Positions 8,012-16,681 of a stretch of 61,090 nt of DNA are shown here, piece by piece. Every line of letters starts with the position of its first letter. Positions within the stretch are counted from its first letter, which is position 1. A model generated the notes under the pieces. It was not told the origin of the DNA, did no database searches, and worked only from the letters and a program-made list of their open reading frames with translations. Made by a program: the position numbers and the translations under genes. Source of the DNA: Spirochaetota bacterium (GTDB taxonomy: Bacteria > Spirochaetota > Spirochaetia > SPDA01 > JAJSAL01); contig JAJSAL010000030.1 of NCBI GenBank assembly GCA_024274705.1, forward strand, positions 1 through 61,090. The letters run 5' to 3'.

Positions 8012-9049
8012 TTACTTAACCGAAAAGCTGTGTTTTGTAACGTGCCGGTAGGTTTCTCCGGGCTTCAGGATAACCGAAGGGAAACCGGAATGGTGCACTG
8101 CGTCGGGGAATCCTTCGGTTTCCAGGCAAAGGGCGCCGTGTTTGACATGGGTCCTGCCGTTCCGTCCGGTAACCCCCTCCAGAAAGTTGCCGGTATAGAG
8201 CTGTATACCCGGCTGGGAAGTCGAAATCTTCATGATGCGGCCGGAAGAAGGAGCATGTACCAGGGCAGCATCTGAAAGGGTGGAATCGGTGCTGCGCACT
8301 ACAAAACAGTGATCGTACCCGCCGCCTGCGCTTTCGATGTCCTTTCCTATTTTTTTGTGCCGTGTGAAATCGAAAGGAGTGCCTGATACATCAAGAATGT
8401 CACCGGTCGGATTCAGATGTTCATCAACCGGAAGGTAGGAATCGGCGAAGAGGGTAAGTTCGTGGTTCAGGATCGTATCCGAACCGGGGCCGGCAAGGTT
8501 CCAGTACGCATGGTTCGTCAGGTTTACCGGTGTCGGTTTATCCGTTACCGCTTCGTAGGTGATGACCAGGTCGTTCCCGTTGGTGAGGGTGTACGTTACG
8601 GTCACCTTCAGTGTTCCCGGGTACCCTTCTTCTCCGTTTTTACTTAGATAGGAGAGCTTTACACCGATTTCGTTTTCATTATCAAAAGAGGTCCCTTCCC
8701 AGAGAACCTTGTCGAAACCTATTTTTCCCCCATGAAGGTGGTTCTTCCCTTCGTTGCGAAACAATTTATATTCCTTTCCGCCCAGGGTGAAGCTTCCACC
8801 TGCAATACGGTTGGCAAACCGTCCGATAAGTGCACCGAAATAGGGATGTTCTCCCAGGTATTCATGAAGATGATCGAACCCCAGGGTGATTTCTTCGATG
8901 TTACCGTGTTTGTCCGGCATTTTCACCGATGTAAGAATACCACCGAAGTTGGTTATACCGGCGGAAAAACCTGAATCGTTTCGCAAGGTAAAAAGGTCTG
9001 CTATCTTCCCGTCTTCCAGGGTCCCGAAGGGAACCTTTTCTATTGTCAT
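8012..9049 (-). CDS. galM: Aldose 1-epimerase (galactose mutarotase)
   Basis: Interconverts alpha and beta anomers of hexoses in the cytosol. Visible family blocks are GRFANRIAGGSF (substrate-binding His/Arg region), LHGGKIGFDK, PTPVNLTNHAYWNLAG (catalytic His), YLPVDEHLNPTGDILDV and ETEGFPDAVHHSGFPSVILKPGETY with the catalytic Glu near the C-terminus. I start at ATG 9049 because AAGGAG stands 6-7 nt upstream; this gives 345 residues, the usual length. An in-frame ATG at 9097 would add 16 residues and overlap the upstream gene. No galK or galT lies nearby. The upstream AAA+ gene ends 31 nt before, so cotranscription is likely. Confidence 0.93.
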   Translation of the reverse strand: MTIEKVPFGTLEDGKIADLFTLRNDSGFSAGITNFGGILTSVKMPDKHGNIEEITLGFDHLHEYLGEHPYFGALIGRFANRIAGGSFTLGGKEYKLFRNEGKNHLHGGKIGFDKVLWEGTSFDNENEIGVKLSYLSKNGEEGYPGTLKVTVTYTLTNGNDLVITYEAVTDKPTPVNLTNHAYWNLAGPGSDTILNHELTLFADSYLPVDEHLNPTGDILDVSGTPFDFTRHKKIGKDIESAGGGYDHCFVVRSTDSTLSDAALVHAPSSGRIMKISTSQPGIQLYTGNFLEGVTGRNGRTHVKHGALCLETEGFPDAVHHSGFPSVILKPGETYRHVTKHSFSVK

Positions 9050-9080
9050 GATGTACTCCTTATGAAGATTTTCCGGTGCC

Positions 9081-10832
9081 TCATTCGCGTTCTCCAAGCA
9101 GCGTTTTGAGCTGCTGTATTTCCGTAATAAGTTTTCCCCGTTCCATGTTTTGAAACCGCTTGGGGATCATCTCTCTGCTGGTACATTCTAATACAGCGAC
9201 AAGATTTTGCAAATCGATTTCGTGGGGATACGCCGGAGGGACAAAATCTTTAATCGTATCCTCCAGTTCTTCCTTGGAGATGGTCACGTGATTATTCATT
9301 GCTGCGTTGAATTTCGCCCGTATGAGTATCGATTCGATGTCGGCACCTGAAAATTCGAAGTGATATTTGCGGAACAGGTCTGCAGCTGTCATCTTTTCCG
9401 TACGAATTTTCAGTTTTCGTATCAATGTCTGGAACAGGTCTTCCTTTTCTTCCGACGTTTCAGGATAGAACAGGGCAAGATGTTCCTCGGCACGGCCCTG
9501 GCGCTTCAGATCGATAGGCAGAAGGTCGGGCCTGCAGGTGATGAGGAACCAGATAATCTTTCCACGGTATTCGGTATTTCCCATGAAAGAGGCGATCTGG
9601 GCAAAAACCCTGTTACTTGTCCCTGAATCGCCCTCCTGATTACGGTTACCTAAGAATGCATCGGCTTCGTCTATCATAACTCCCACGGGAGACATGGCCT
9701 TGAGAATGTTCAGTACCTTCTCTAGATTTGATTCTGTAACGCCCTGCCATTTTGAGCGGAAGCTCTTGAACTTTACGATGGGAATGCCGATTTCTCCTGC
9801 GAACGCGGTGACCATAAAGGATTTTCCCGTCCCGACAGGACCTGTAATGAGGTATCCCATAGGCAGAACATCCAGTCTCCCCTGTTTTATGGCCCGGGCA
9901 GCACTTTTAAACCGTTTCTTAACGAAATCGTGACCGGAAATGTAGGTGAGGTCATGTTCGGATTCGATAAATTCCAGGAGACCTGCGGCCTCGTTCTCGA
10001 TTATTTCCTTTTTCTTCTGCCTCAGGTACTCCATGGTGATGGATTTATCCTCCTGAAACGCTGCCGCTGCGAGATGATTCAGGTTGACCAGGTTGAGTCC
10101 GCTGGTGATTTTCGAAACCCGCTCCGGGTTCAGCCTGTGTTCCAGGAGGAGGGATCCCTGTCTATATAAATAGTTGAGGAACGATGTACGTACCTTTTCA
10201 TCCGGAATGGGGATGCTTACCTTTACCGTGCTGGGTGATCGAATAAGGGTTGAACTCAAATCCACCACGTTCTCCGTGAGCAGGATGATTGATACATCAC
10301 CCTGGGTAAAAATCGGATCGTGAGACCACCGGTTAAGGGTGACAAGACAGTACCTGTCCTCCTCTCCTAAGCGGGAGAGCTCACAGTTCGGTACGATGGT
10401 TTCTGCATAATCGATGATAAGGACGATTCTCCGTTTATTGGGAATGTCCATGAGAAAGTATTTCTCCAGATGAGCAAAAGCCTTGAAAGGATCGTTGGAG
10501 ATGAACTCCGAAAGGTCCGTATCCGGATTGTACTCCGCCATCTTTGCAAGGTACTCCTTCTGCATTTCCGGTGTGCAGAAATTGACTCCTGAAGAACGGT
10601 CGTAAAAGGCTATGATGTCCTTATTCCCAAAGAGCACTTCGGAAATATAATCCTGTATCCGAACGAAGATAAATTCTCCTTCGTACATTTTGTGGGGAAG
10701 GAAATCCCTGATATTTCCATGGACGATGTAAAGGTTTGCAGTTTGGGAGCAATACCGGTACGAAAGTTCCTGGGCCCAGTATGGTAGAATCTTTATAAAA
10801 TCCAGATTCTTGAGGATGAGTTGGTCAGCCAT
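9081..10832 (-). CDS. Two-module AAA+ ATPase with degenerate first module
   Basis: This is a 583-residue soluble protein. The C-terminal module (about 300-520) is a full AAA+ domain with GPVGTGKS (Walker A), GVMIDEADAF (Walker B), a sensor-1-like region ending LITCRPD and an arginine-rich second-region homology (LIPIDLKRQGRAEEH, read in parts). The N-terminal 280 residues retain Walker-B-like RRIVLIIDYAE and sensor-like IILLTENVVDL but have no Walker A. The first module is therefore probably a non-hydrolysing AAA domain, an arrangement like Ycf46-type ATPases. A short helical tail contains KRFQNMERGKLITEIQQLKTLL. Start ATG 10832 has GGGAGG 5 nt upstream. Substrate unknown. Confidence 0.75.
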   Translation of the reverse strand: MADQLILKNLDFIKILPYWAQELSYRYCSQTANLYIVHGNIRDFLPHKMYEGEFIFVRIQDYISEVLFGNKDIIAFYDRSSGVNFCTPEMQKEYLAKMAEYNPDTDLSEFISNDPFKAFAHLEKYFLMDIPNKRRIVLIIDYAETIVPNCELSRLGEEDRYCLVTLNRWSHDPIFTQGDVSIILLTENVVDLSSTLIRSPSTVKVSIPIPDEKVRTSFLNYLYRQGSLLLEHRLNPERVSKITSGLNLVNLNHLAAAAFQEDKSITMEYLRQKKKEIIENEAAGLLEFIESEHDLTYISGHDFVKKRFKSAARAIKQGRLDVLPMGYLITGPVGTGKSFMVTAFAGEIGIPIVKFKSFRSKWQGVTESNLEKVLNILKAMSPVGVMIDEADAFLGNRNQEGDSGTSNRVFAQIASFMGNTEYRGKIIWFLITCRPDLLPIDLKRQGRAEEHLALFYPETSEEKEDLFQTLIRKLKIRTEKMTAADLFRKYHFEFSGADIESILIRAKFNAAMNNHVTISKEELEDTIKDFVPPAYPHEIDLQNLVAVLECTSREMIPKRFQNMERGKLITEIQQLKTLLGERE

Positions 10833-10943
10833 GATCCCTCCCAGAACGGCTTTTTACATCGATAAGTATACGGCCATTTATATAAGAGGTCAATGAATCA
10901 CATTCTTGCTCAATTAGCTTCTTTTTAGTACCCTTGCCGGGAA

Positions 10944-11399
10944 ATGAGTATTGATGTGTATACCGACGGAGGCTGTTCAGGGAATCCCGGCCCAGGGGGC
11001 TGGGCGTATATCATAGTGGAGAGGGGCAGTAGAAAAACCGTATCCGGCGGAGAAGATTACACCACCAATAACAGGATGGAACTCACCGCTGTTCTGGAAG
11101 CACTTAAGTGTTTATCAAGCCGGGAGATGCGGAAACCGGGGAAAATCCGCATTTTTACCGATTCCCAGTATGTTCAGAAGGGAATAACTCTCTGGATCAC
11201 CAGTTGGCTCCGGAACGGATGGAAGACCAGCAGTAAAAAACCGGTGAAGAACAAGGATTTATGGATGGGTCTGCACGCAATTGCCGAAACCCTGGACCTG
11301 GAGTGGCACTGGCTCAAAGGGCATGCCGGGGATGAAATTAATGAACTCTGTGATGCCCGGGTACAGGAGGAAATTGCGAATACAAGGAGGAGAGCATGA
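10944..11399 (+). CDS. rnhA: Ribonuclease HI
   Basis: Degrades the RNA strand of RNA-DNA hybrids in the cytosol. All four acidic catalytic residues are recognisable: VYTDGGCSGNPGPGGW (Asp), NNRMELTAVLEAL (Glu), IFTDSQYV (Asp) and NELCDARVQEE (Asp). WHWLKGHAGDEIN holds the conserved His. At 151 residues it has the standard type I length without an N-terminal hybrid-binding domain. It is divergent from the AAA+ gene (112-nt gap) and followed by a strong terminator at 11524-11554. Confidence 0.95.
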   Translation: MSIDVYTDGGCSGNPGPGGWAYIIVERGSRKTVSGGEDYTTNNRMELTAVLEALKCLSSREMRKPGKIRIFTDSQYVQKGITLWITSWLRNGWKTSSKKPVKNKDLWMGLHAIAETLDLEWHWLKGHAGDEINELCDARVQEEIANTRRRA

Positions 11400-11523
11400 T
11401 TTCGTCCACTAGCGAAATAACGCATAACTTTTTTGACAATCCGGTTGTAAACGATTATAATAAAAACAGGTAAGAGAGCTGTACATTTGTTCAACTTTTT
11501 TCATTATTCCTCCTTTTCTTGGG

Positions 11524-11554
11524 AGCCGGTCGTAAAGGCCGGCTTCTTTTTTTT
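11524..11554 (+). terminator. Intrinsic terminator downstream of rnhA
   Basis: Stem AGCCGGTC (11524-11531) with GGCCGGCT (11537-11544), loop GTAAA, followed by TCTTTTTTTT. This is a near-ideal rho-independent terminator on the plus strand. Confidence 0.85.
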
Positions 11555-11564
11555 GAAGTTCCAG

Positions 11565-11804
11565 GAAGGTGCGGGTGTGCTTCCCGCAATAGCTGCAGGC
11601 AGGACAAGGGGTATCCTCAGGTCCATGGTACCCCTGGAGAACAGTATGGAGGCTTCCGCCCTTGGCGGGGATGGTATCATGGGGATAAGCAGTCTTAAGC
11701 AAGCCGCCCGGACCATTGCGGACCTGGAACAATCGAGGGATGTAGAGAAGGAACATCTCCTGGAAGCGGTACAGCACAGGAGGTATGGGGAATCCGATTT
11801 TTTT
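11565..11804 (+). pseudogene. comM/yifB (Mg-chelatase-like) remnant lacking the ATPase domain
   Basis: The plus-strand frame here reads EGAGVLPAIAAGRTRGI, then SMVPLENSMEASALGGDG and GISSLKQA, joined directly to ARTIADLEQSRDVEKEHLLE and AVQHRRYGE. The first blocks match the end of the N-terminal S5/LonC-like domain of YifB/ComM proteins (pattern GVLPAVxAA ... VPxENAxEAALV ... VxSL). The last block matches their extreme C-terminus (RVARTIADLEGSxxI ... HLxEAxQYR). In intact proteins roughly 300 residues with the AAA+ core separate them; here the junction is near 11703. EGAG may even derive from the earlier KEGAGFDLPIAL block, implying a second deletion. No proper start exists, since the frame begins inside the rnhA terminator. 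A decayed gene by internal deletion is the simplest reading. Confidence 0.7.
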
Positions 11805-11833
11805 CGGACGTCTCTGATTTTGGAATTCTTCAG

Positions 11834-11862
11834 TTGGCAACTCTTCCCCCTTTGATTATATT
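11834..11862 (+). promoter_or_regulatory. htrA promoter
   Basis: TTGGCA (11834-11839), 17-nt spacer, TATATT (11857-11862). The predicted start is near 11869, upstream of the GGGAGAAGG ribosome binding site. It supports translation from ATG 11885 rather than from the in-frame ATG at 11834, which lies inside the promoter. Confidence 0.6.
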
Positions 11863-11884
11863 TTATCCGAAGGGAGAAGGCTTC

Positions 11885-13105
11885 ATGCAACGGTTTTCAC
11901 GTGTTCACCTCATTCTTACAGCGGTTGTCTCGGCTGCGGCTGCTATACTGGTTACAGCAGCATTAGGGTACCTTCACCTTCCCGGCAGCTCCGACGGCGC
12001 ATATAAAGATGAAGCTGTACCTGCTATTCCTGAAGCGATGGTTTCCGGGAACAATACAGCTTCACCTGTCATTCCGGTACAGAGCAGACACCAGTTTGAA
12101 GAGGATGAACTGCTTAATATCGATATCTATCAGCGCCTCAACCAGGGGGTGGTCAATATCACGACCGAGGTGGTGGCTTACAACTGGTTCCTGGAACCTG
12201 TACCCCGGGAGGGGGGCAGCGGTTCCGGCTCGATCATCGACAGCCGGGGGTATGTGCTCACCAACCGGCATGTGGTACAGAACGCTTACAAGGTTAAGAT
12301 TACCCTTTACGACGGGACCCAGTACGACGGCGAAGTGATAGGTACAGATGCGGAAAATGACCTGGCCGTGGTGAAATTCAACCCCGGTAACAAGGACCTG
12401 GTTACTATACCGATGGGCAGATCCGCGGACCTGAAGGTCGGTCAGAAGGTACTGGCTATCGGTAACCCTTTCGGTTACGAACGTACCCTGACAACAGGCA
12501 TCGTATCCGGTCTGGGAAGGCCTGTGCGCACCTCAAACGACCTGATCATCCGGGATATGATACAGACTGACGCTTCCATCAATCCGGGAAACTCCGGAGG
12601 CCCCCTCATCAACAGCTTCGGAGAAATGATAGGCATCAACTCCATGATCTATTCTCCCTCGGGGGGGTCGGTGGGCATCGGGTTTTCCGTATCTGTGGAT
12701 ACGGCCAGAAGGGTAGTGCCGGACCTGATGAAGTATGGATCTGTCCGCCGGGGATGGATAGACATCGTTCCGGTCCAGCTTTTCCCCCAGCTCGTGCGGT
12801 ACGCCGATCTCCCTGTTACCAAGGGAATACTTGTATCCAGGGTGATAGAAAACGGCAATGCAGAAACCGCGGGCATCCGGGGAGGCAATACTGCAGTGCG
12901 GTACGGCAGGTCTACCATCTATTTAGGCGGCGATGTGATCGTAGAAGTGGACGATATGCCTATTGAGAGCCTTGTCGATCTCTATGGTGCCCTGGAAGAT
13001 AATAAGCCGGGTGAAAAAGTGAAAGTTGTCGTTTTACGGGGAAAGAGCCGAAAAGAGTTCGAACTGATCCTTTCTGAGAGGCCTGAACGTTATATCCTGG
13101 AATAA
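11885..13105 (+). CDS. htrA: HtrA/DegP-type periplasmic serine protease
   Basis: This is an envelope quality-control protease. Residues of about 8-28 form one hydrophobic segment (signal anchor or signal peptide), then a low-complexity linker. The trypsin-like domain carries the full triad: TNRHVVQN (His129), ENDLAVVKF (Asp159) and NPGNSGGPLIN (Ser237). A PDZ domain follows (about 290-400: GILVSRVIENGNAETAG, GGDVIVEVDDMPIESL). Only one PDZ domain is seen, as in DegS/HtrA of Gram-positives rather than DegP. Start chosen at ATG 11885 with GGAGAAGG upstream. uvrB starts 3 nt after the stop. Confidence 0.92.
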   Translation: MQRFSRVHLILTAVVSAAAAILVTAALGYLHLPGSSDGAYKDEAVPAIPEAMVSGNNTASPVIPVQSRHQFEEDELLNIDIYQRLNQGVVNITTEVVAYNWFLEPVPREGGSGSGSIIDSRGYVLTNRHVVQNAYKVKITLYDGTQYDGEVIGTDAENDLAVVKFNPGNKDLVTIPMGRSADLKVGQKVLAIGNPFGYERTLTTGIVSGLGRPVRTSNDLIIRDMIQTDASINPGNSGGPLINSFGEMIGINSMIYSPSGGSVGIGFSVSVDTARRVVPDLMKYGSVRRGWIDIVPVQLFPQLVRYADLPVTKGILVSRVIENGNAETAGIRGGNTAVRYGRSTIYLGGDVIVEVDDMPIESLVDLYGALEDNKPGEKVKVVVLRGKSRKEFELILSERPERYILE

Positions 13106-13108
13106 CCG

Positions 13109-15097
13109 GTGAAATCCTTCAGAGTTCAATCTGATTTCTCACCTGCAGGTGATCAGGGACAGGCAATTGATTCGCTTGCTTCGGGCATCATGCATGGCTA
13201 CCGGTTCCAGACATTGAAAGGGGTTACCGGTTCCGGAAAAACGTACACTATGGCCAAGGTCATTGAAAACGTGCAGATGCCCACCCTGGTCATCTCCCAC
13301 AACAAAACCCTGGCGGCCCAGCTGTACAGGGAGTTTTACGATTTTTTTCCGGATAATGCCGTGGAATACTTTGTTTCCTATTACGACTACTATCAGCCCG
13401 AAGCGTATGTCGTGTCTAAAGACCTGTACATCGAAAAAGATGCTTCCATCAATGATGAAATCGACCGCATGCGGCTCAGCGCAACATCTTCCCTTATGGA
13501 GAGGAAAGACGTTATCGTTGTGGCTACTGTCTCGTGTATCTATGGTCTCGGGAGTCCATCTTCGTTTCGGGATATGCGGGTTACCCTGGAAACCGGGGGC
13601 AGGCAGGATATCCGGGATATTGCACGCAGGCTGATCTCCCTTCAATATGAGAGGAATGACGCAGTGTTGAACCGCGGCTGTTTCCGTATCAAGGGAGACG
13701 TGCTGGAAATATACCCGGCTTATATGAAGGAAGCCTACAGGATTGAGTTTTCCTGGGACGAAATTGAACGTATACGTAAATTTAATCCGGTTTCCGGCGG
13801 CGTGCTGGAGGAACTGGAGTATTTCACCGTGTATCCGGCTAAACACTTTGTCATGCCCGAAGACCAGGTACGCGAGGCGTTAACCCGCATTCGAAAAGAA
13901 CTGGAAGTCCGGCATGAAAACCTGCTGGCTGCGAATAAACTAGTGGAAGCCCAGAGACTGAAAACACGTACAGAGTACGACCTGGAAATGCTGGAAGAGA
14001 TGGGCTACTGTCCTGGTATAGAGAACTACTCCCGCCATTTGTCAGGCAGGGATGAGGGGGAGCGGGCGGCTGTTCTCCTGGACTATTTCCCCGATCGGTA
14101 TATCACCTTTATCGATGAATCCCATGTTACCCTTTCCCAGATCAGGGCGATGTATGAAGGAGACCGGAACAGGAAACTGTCCCTTGTGAATTACGGTTTC
14201 CGTCTTCCCTCGGCCCTGGACAACCGTCCCCTTTTCTATGCCGAGTTCGAGGAACTCTTGGAACAGACTGTATATGTTTCGGCCACTCCCAGGGAGGAGG
14301 AACTGGAAAAGTCCAATAATCTGGTGGAACAGATCATCCGGCCTACGGGCCTTCTCGACCCTGAAGTGGTGGTGCGTCCATCGGAGGGGCAGATCGAAGA
14401 CCTGTACGGAGAGATCCGAAAGAGGATCGACGCCGGGGAACGGACCCTGGTAACGACACTCACAAAAAAGATGGCAGAGGACCTGACGGATTATTTGAGC
14501 GATCTGGGACTGAAAGTACGGTATCTCCATTCTGACATAGAGACCATAGAGCGGGTGGAAATACTTAGGGACTTAAGGTTAGGTACCTTTGATGTGCTGG
14601 TAGGGATCAACCTCCTCCGGGAAGGCCTCGACCTGCCGGAAGTTTCCCTTATCGGCATTCTCGATGCTGATAAAATCGGGTTTTTACGATCTTCAATTTC
14701 ACTGATCCAGATCATCGGCAGGGCTGCACGGAACGTTAACGGGAAGGTGATCATGTATGCCGACCGGTTTTCAGAAGCAATGAAAGATGCCATAGAAGAG
14801 ACGAACCGGAGGCGCGGAATTCAGAAGCAGTACAATGATGAAAACAATATCACTCCCCAGACGGTGAAAAAGAGGGTGAACGACCTGCTCGTCCGCAGGC
14901 GGGATGAAAAAAAGACGCTGGAACTGCAGAGTCTGGAAATTCTTAAGAGCAGCTATAATATTCTCGTTCCGAAGGAACGGAAGGAGCTTGTACGGCTACT
15001 CAAGGATCGGATGCTGGAACATGCGAAGAATCTCGAATTCGAAGAGGCTGCAGTCCTTAGTGACGAAGTTCAGAGATTAAAAGAAATGACAAACTGA
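13109..15097 (+). CDS. uvrB: UvrABC excinuclease subunit B
   Basis: This is the damage-verification helicase of nucleotide excision repair. The 662-residue protein has GVTGSGKTYTMAKV (Walker A), NKTLAAQLYREF, YFVSYYDYYQPEAYV (beta-hairpin region that clamps DNA), DESHVTLSQI (DExH), VYVSATPREEE, VRYLHSDIETIERVEIL, LLREGLDLPEVSLIGILDADK and QIIGRAARN. It ends in a UVR motif (LKDRMLEHAKNLEFEEAAVLSDEVQRLK, read in parts). Full length for the family. The start is GTG 13109, 3 nt after htrA, so the two are cotranscribed. Its stop lies 3 nt from the end of the convergent caspase-like gene. Confidence 0.97.
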   Translation: MKSFRVQSDFSPAGDQGQAIDSLASGIMHGYRFQTLKGVTGSGKTYTMAKVIENVQMPTLVISHNKTLAAQLYREFYDFFPDNAVEYFVSYYDYYQPEAYVVSKDLYIEKDASINDEIDRMRLSATSSLMERKDVIVVATVSCIYGLGSPSSFRDMRVTLETGGRQDIRDIARRLISLQYERNDAVLNRGCFRIKGDVLEIYPAYMKEAYRIEFSWDEIERIRKFNPVSGGVLEELEYFTVYPAKHFVMPEDQVREALTRIRKELEVRHENLLAANKLVEAQRLKTRTEYDLEMLEEMGYCPGIENYSRHLSGRDEGERAAVLLDYFPDRYITFIDESHVTLSQIRAMYEGDRNRKLSLVNYGFRLPSALDNRPLFYAEFEELLEQTVYVSATPREEELEKSNNLVEQIIRPTGLLDPEVVVRPSEGQIEDLYGEIRKRIDAGERTLVTTLTKKMAEDLTDYLSDLGLKVRYLHSDIETIERVEILRDLRLGTFDVLVGINLLREGLDLPEVSLIGILDADKIGFLRSSISLIQIIGRAARNVNGKVIMYADRFSEAMKDAIEETNRRRGIQKQYNDENNITPQTVKKRVNDLLVRRRDEKKTLELQSLEILKSSYNILVPKERKELVRLLKDRMLEHAKNLEFEEAAVLSDEVQRLKEMTN

Positions 15098-15100
15098 TTC

Positions 15101-16054
15101 TCAATCCGCCGGATACAGTACAAAATCCACGGGACCACCTGAAATGTGAGGGTGAAACTCCACGTCAGGGGCAACGAAATTGTTCCAGTCGGTCCGGATT
15201 TTATCCGCAACAAAAGCATAACTCTCGGTAAGGGTGATATATCCGTCCTGGTCTGAATCGCCCTCATAACCGCTTTTAAGGAAATAGTAGGTAAAAATCC
15301 CGTGACCGACGGTCCCGCTCTCCCAGGAAAATTCCGTCTCCCCGGATGCACTGAACACCACGGCCACGTCCGGCGGGATATCCCGGGACTGGATATCAGG
15401 ATACCGGAAGTACAGTGAGAGCGCCCGGTAAAAGGGACGCCGGGTATCGTAGGTTGTTCCATATGTCTGGGGAATGCTGTCCGCTTCCACACCCTGACCT
15501 ATAAATCCTCCTGAATTACAGGCGTCGATAAGGACGATCTTCCGGCGTGACGGAATAACGGAGATGATTTCCTTAAGTTCGTCATCACTGACCGACAGGG
15601 CAGGATCCATGGTTATACTGTAACCGTCGAGCTGTACCGAACCGAACAGGATGAGCCACTCGTCAAAGACATCTTCAGCCCCATCTTCCCTGCCGGATTC
15701 GGGAAGCCCCGGGAAGTCTGATTGTACGCCGTGGCCGGCGAAATAGAAGAGAAAAGTGTCGTCCGGGCCCATTTCAGCCGAAACCCGTGTGATTTCGGAA
15801 GTAAGATTCTCCTTGGTTCCGTTTTCGTTGACCAGGAGGGTCACTTCATACCCCTTGGCTTCCAGGAGTTCTGCGATTCCCAGGGCATCATCATCGGTAT
15901 ACGTCAGGTTCGGTAAACTTACTTCCGGAAGTGTAGAGATATACCTGGAAATACCGATAACAACTGCGTATCCATTTGTCTGTGTATCCTGTATGGAGCA
16001 ACCTGTGAAGATAACAAGGAGAGACAGGGAAGGGAAGAATACAATACGTTTCAT
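15101..16054 (-). CDS. Caspase-like (peptidase C14) lipoprotein
   Basis: The protein has a lipoprotein signal (hydrophobic segment then IFTGCS), so it is probably anchored in the envelope. The mature part is a caspase/metacaspase-fold domain: YAVVIGISRY, LTYTDDDALGIAELLEAKGY, DDTFLFYFAGHGVQ with the catalytic His (about 108) and IVLIDACNSGG with the catalytic Cys (about 179), then VVFSASGETEFSWE and GHGIFTYYFLKS. Both catalytic residues are in the right context, so it should be active. Bacterial caspase-like proteases are known in cell-death and defence settings, but a lipid-anchored one suggests envelope signalling or processing. Translationally coupled (4-nt overlap) to the upstream outer-membrane-type gene. 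Confidence 0.85.
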   Translation of the reverse strand: MKRIVFFPSLSLLVIFTGCSIQDTQTNGYAVVIGISRYISTLPEVSLPNLTYTDDDALGIAELLEAKGYEVTLLVNENGTKENLTSEITRVSAEMGPDDTFLFYFAGHGVQSDFPGLPESGREDGAEDVFDEWLILFGSVQLDGYSITMDPALSVSDDELKEIISVIPSRRKIVLIDACNSGGFIGQGVEADSIPQTYGTTYDTRRPFYRALSLYFRYPDIQSRDIPPDVAVVFSASGETEFSWESGTVGHGIFTYYFLKSGYEGDSDQDGYITLTESYAFVADKIRTDWNNFVAPDVEFHPHISGGPVDFVLYPAD

Positions 16055-16638
16055 GGTATCCTGCTCCCCATGGTATGGATGACATGAATCCCGAAACCCA
16101 TGGTCAGGGAAAGATCGACATCCCGGCGAAAGTCAACGCTAAAGGGAAGGCCTAACGCCAATTTCCAGGTAGACCGCTCGATCATATCGATTTCCGCAAA
16201 TGGTTCGACTACCAGGGAAAGATAGAAGAAGTAAAGATCTGTAAGCTCATACTGCACGTAGGATCCCCTTACCGCTGCACTGCCGCCGATCCATACCTTA
16301 CTGTAGTCAGGAGAAGATGCAAGAGGGAATTTACCAAGTAACCCTAACGACATGAAAAAACCGCTGTATCCCTTGTAGGTAAACCCGGAAAGAGCGTTCG
16401 ATTTGCCGGTTACCTGTACTCCTATGCCGGAGGAGAGCCCAATGTACGGCAGAAAGAGGATACGCAGAGTATAGCCGAACCCACCCGCAGGCTGGAGTTT
16501 GGCTGGGAAAGTATCTTCCTTCACAACAGCGAAAGAAAAGGCAGCTCCTGTTTTCCCCTGAACAACGGCCTGGCTGAAAAGAGGTGAAAAAGGGTATATG
16601 ACAAAAAGCACCAAACATGGTATATATAACCTGGGCAT
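16051..16638 (-). CDS. Putative outer-membrane beta-barrel protein
   Basis: This 195-residue protein has a signal peptide (residues 1-22, ending PLFSQA). The rest alternates hydrophobic and polar residues with many Gly, Tyr and Phe (AGGFGYTLRILFLPYIGLSS, GYSGFFMSLGLLGKF, DVDLSLTMGFGIHVI), typical of small barrels. I do not recognise a family. It overlaps the start of the caspase-like lipoprotein by 4 nt (ATGA), so the two are made together and may act together in the outer membrane. Confidence 0.6.
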   Translation of the reverse strand: MPRLYIPCLVLFVIYPFSPLFSQAVVQGKTGAAFSFAVVKEDTFPAKLQPAGGFGYTLRILFLPYIGLSSGIGVQVTGKSNALSGFTYKGYSGFFMSLGLLGKFPLASSPDYSKVWIGGSAAVRGSYVQYELTDLYFFYLSLVVEPFAEIDMIERSTWKLALGLPFSVDFRRDVDLSLTMGFGIHVIHTMGSRIP

Positions 16639-16681
16639 TGTCTATTAAGATGCCCCTATTTTACACAAATATCAACATTAT

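Noticed and set aside
9050..9097. galM starting at ATG 9097
   Set aside because: It would overlap the AAA+ gene and lacks a ribosome binding site, while ATG 9049 has AAGGAG and gives the usual length.
11487..11855. A real 122-residue protein over the comM remnant
   Set aside because: Its first 22 codons coincide with the rnhA terminator and its last ones with the htrA promoter; only the middle resembles a protein family.
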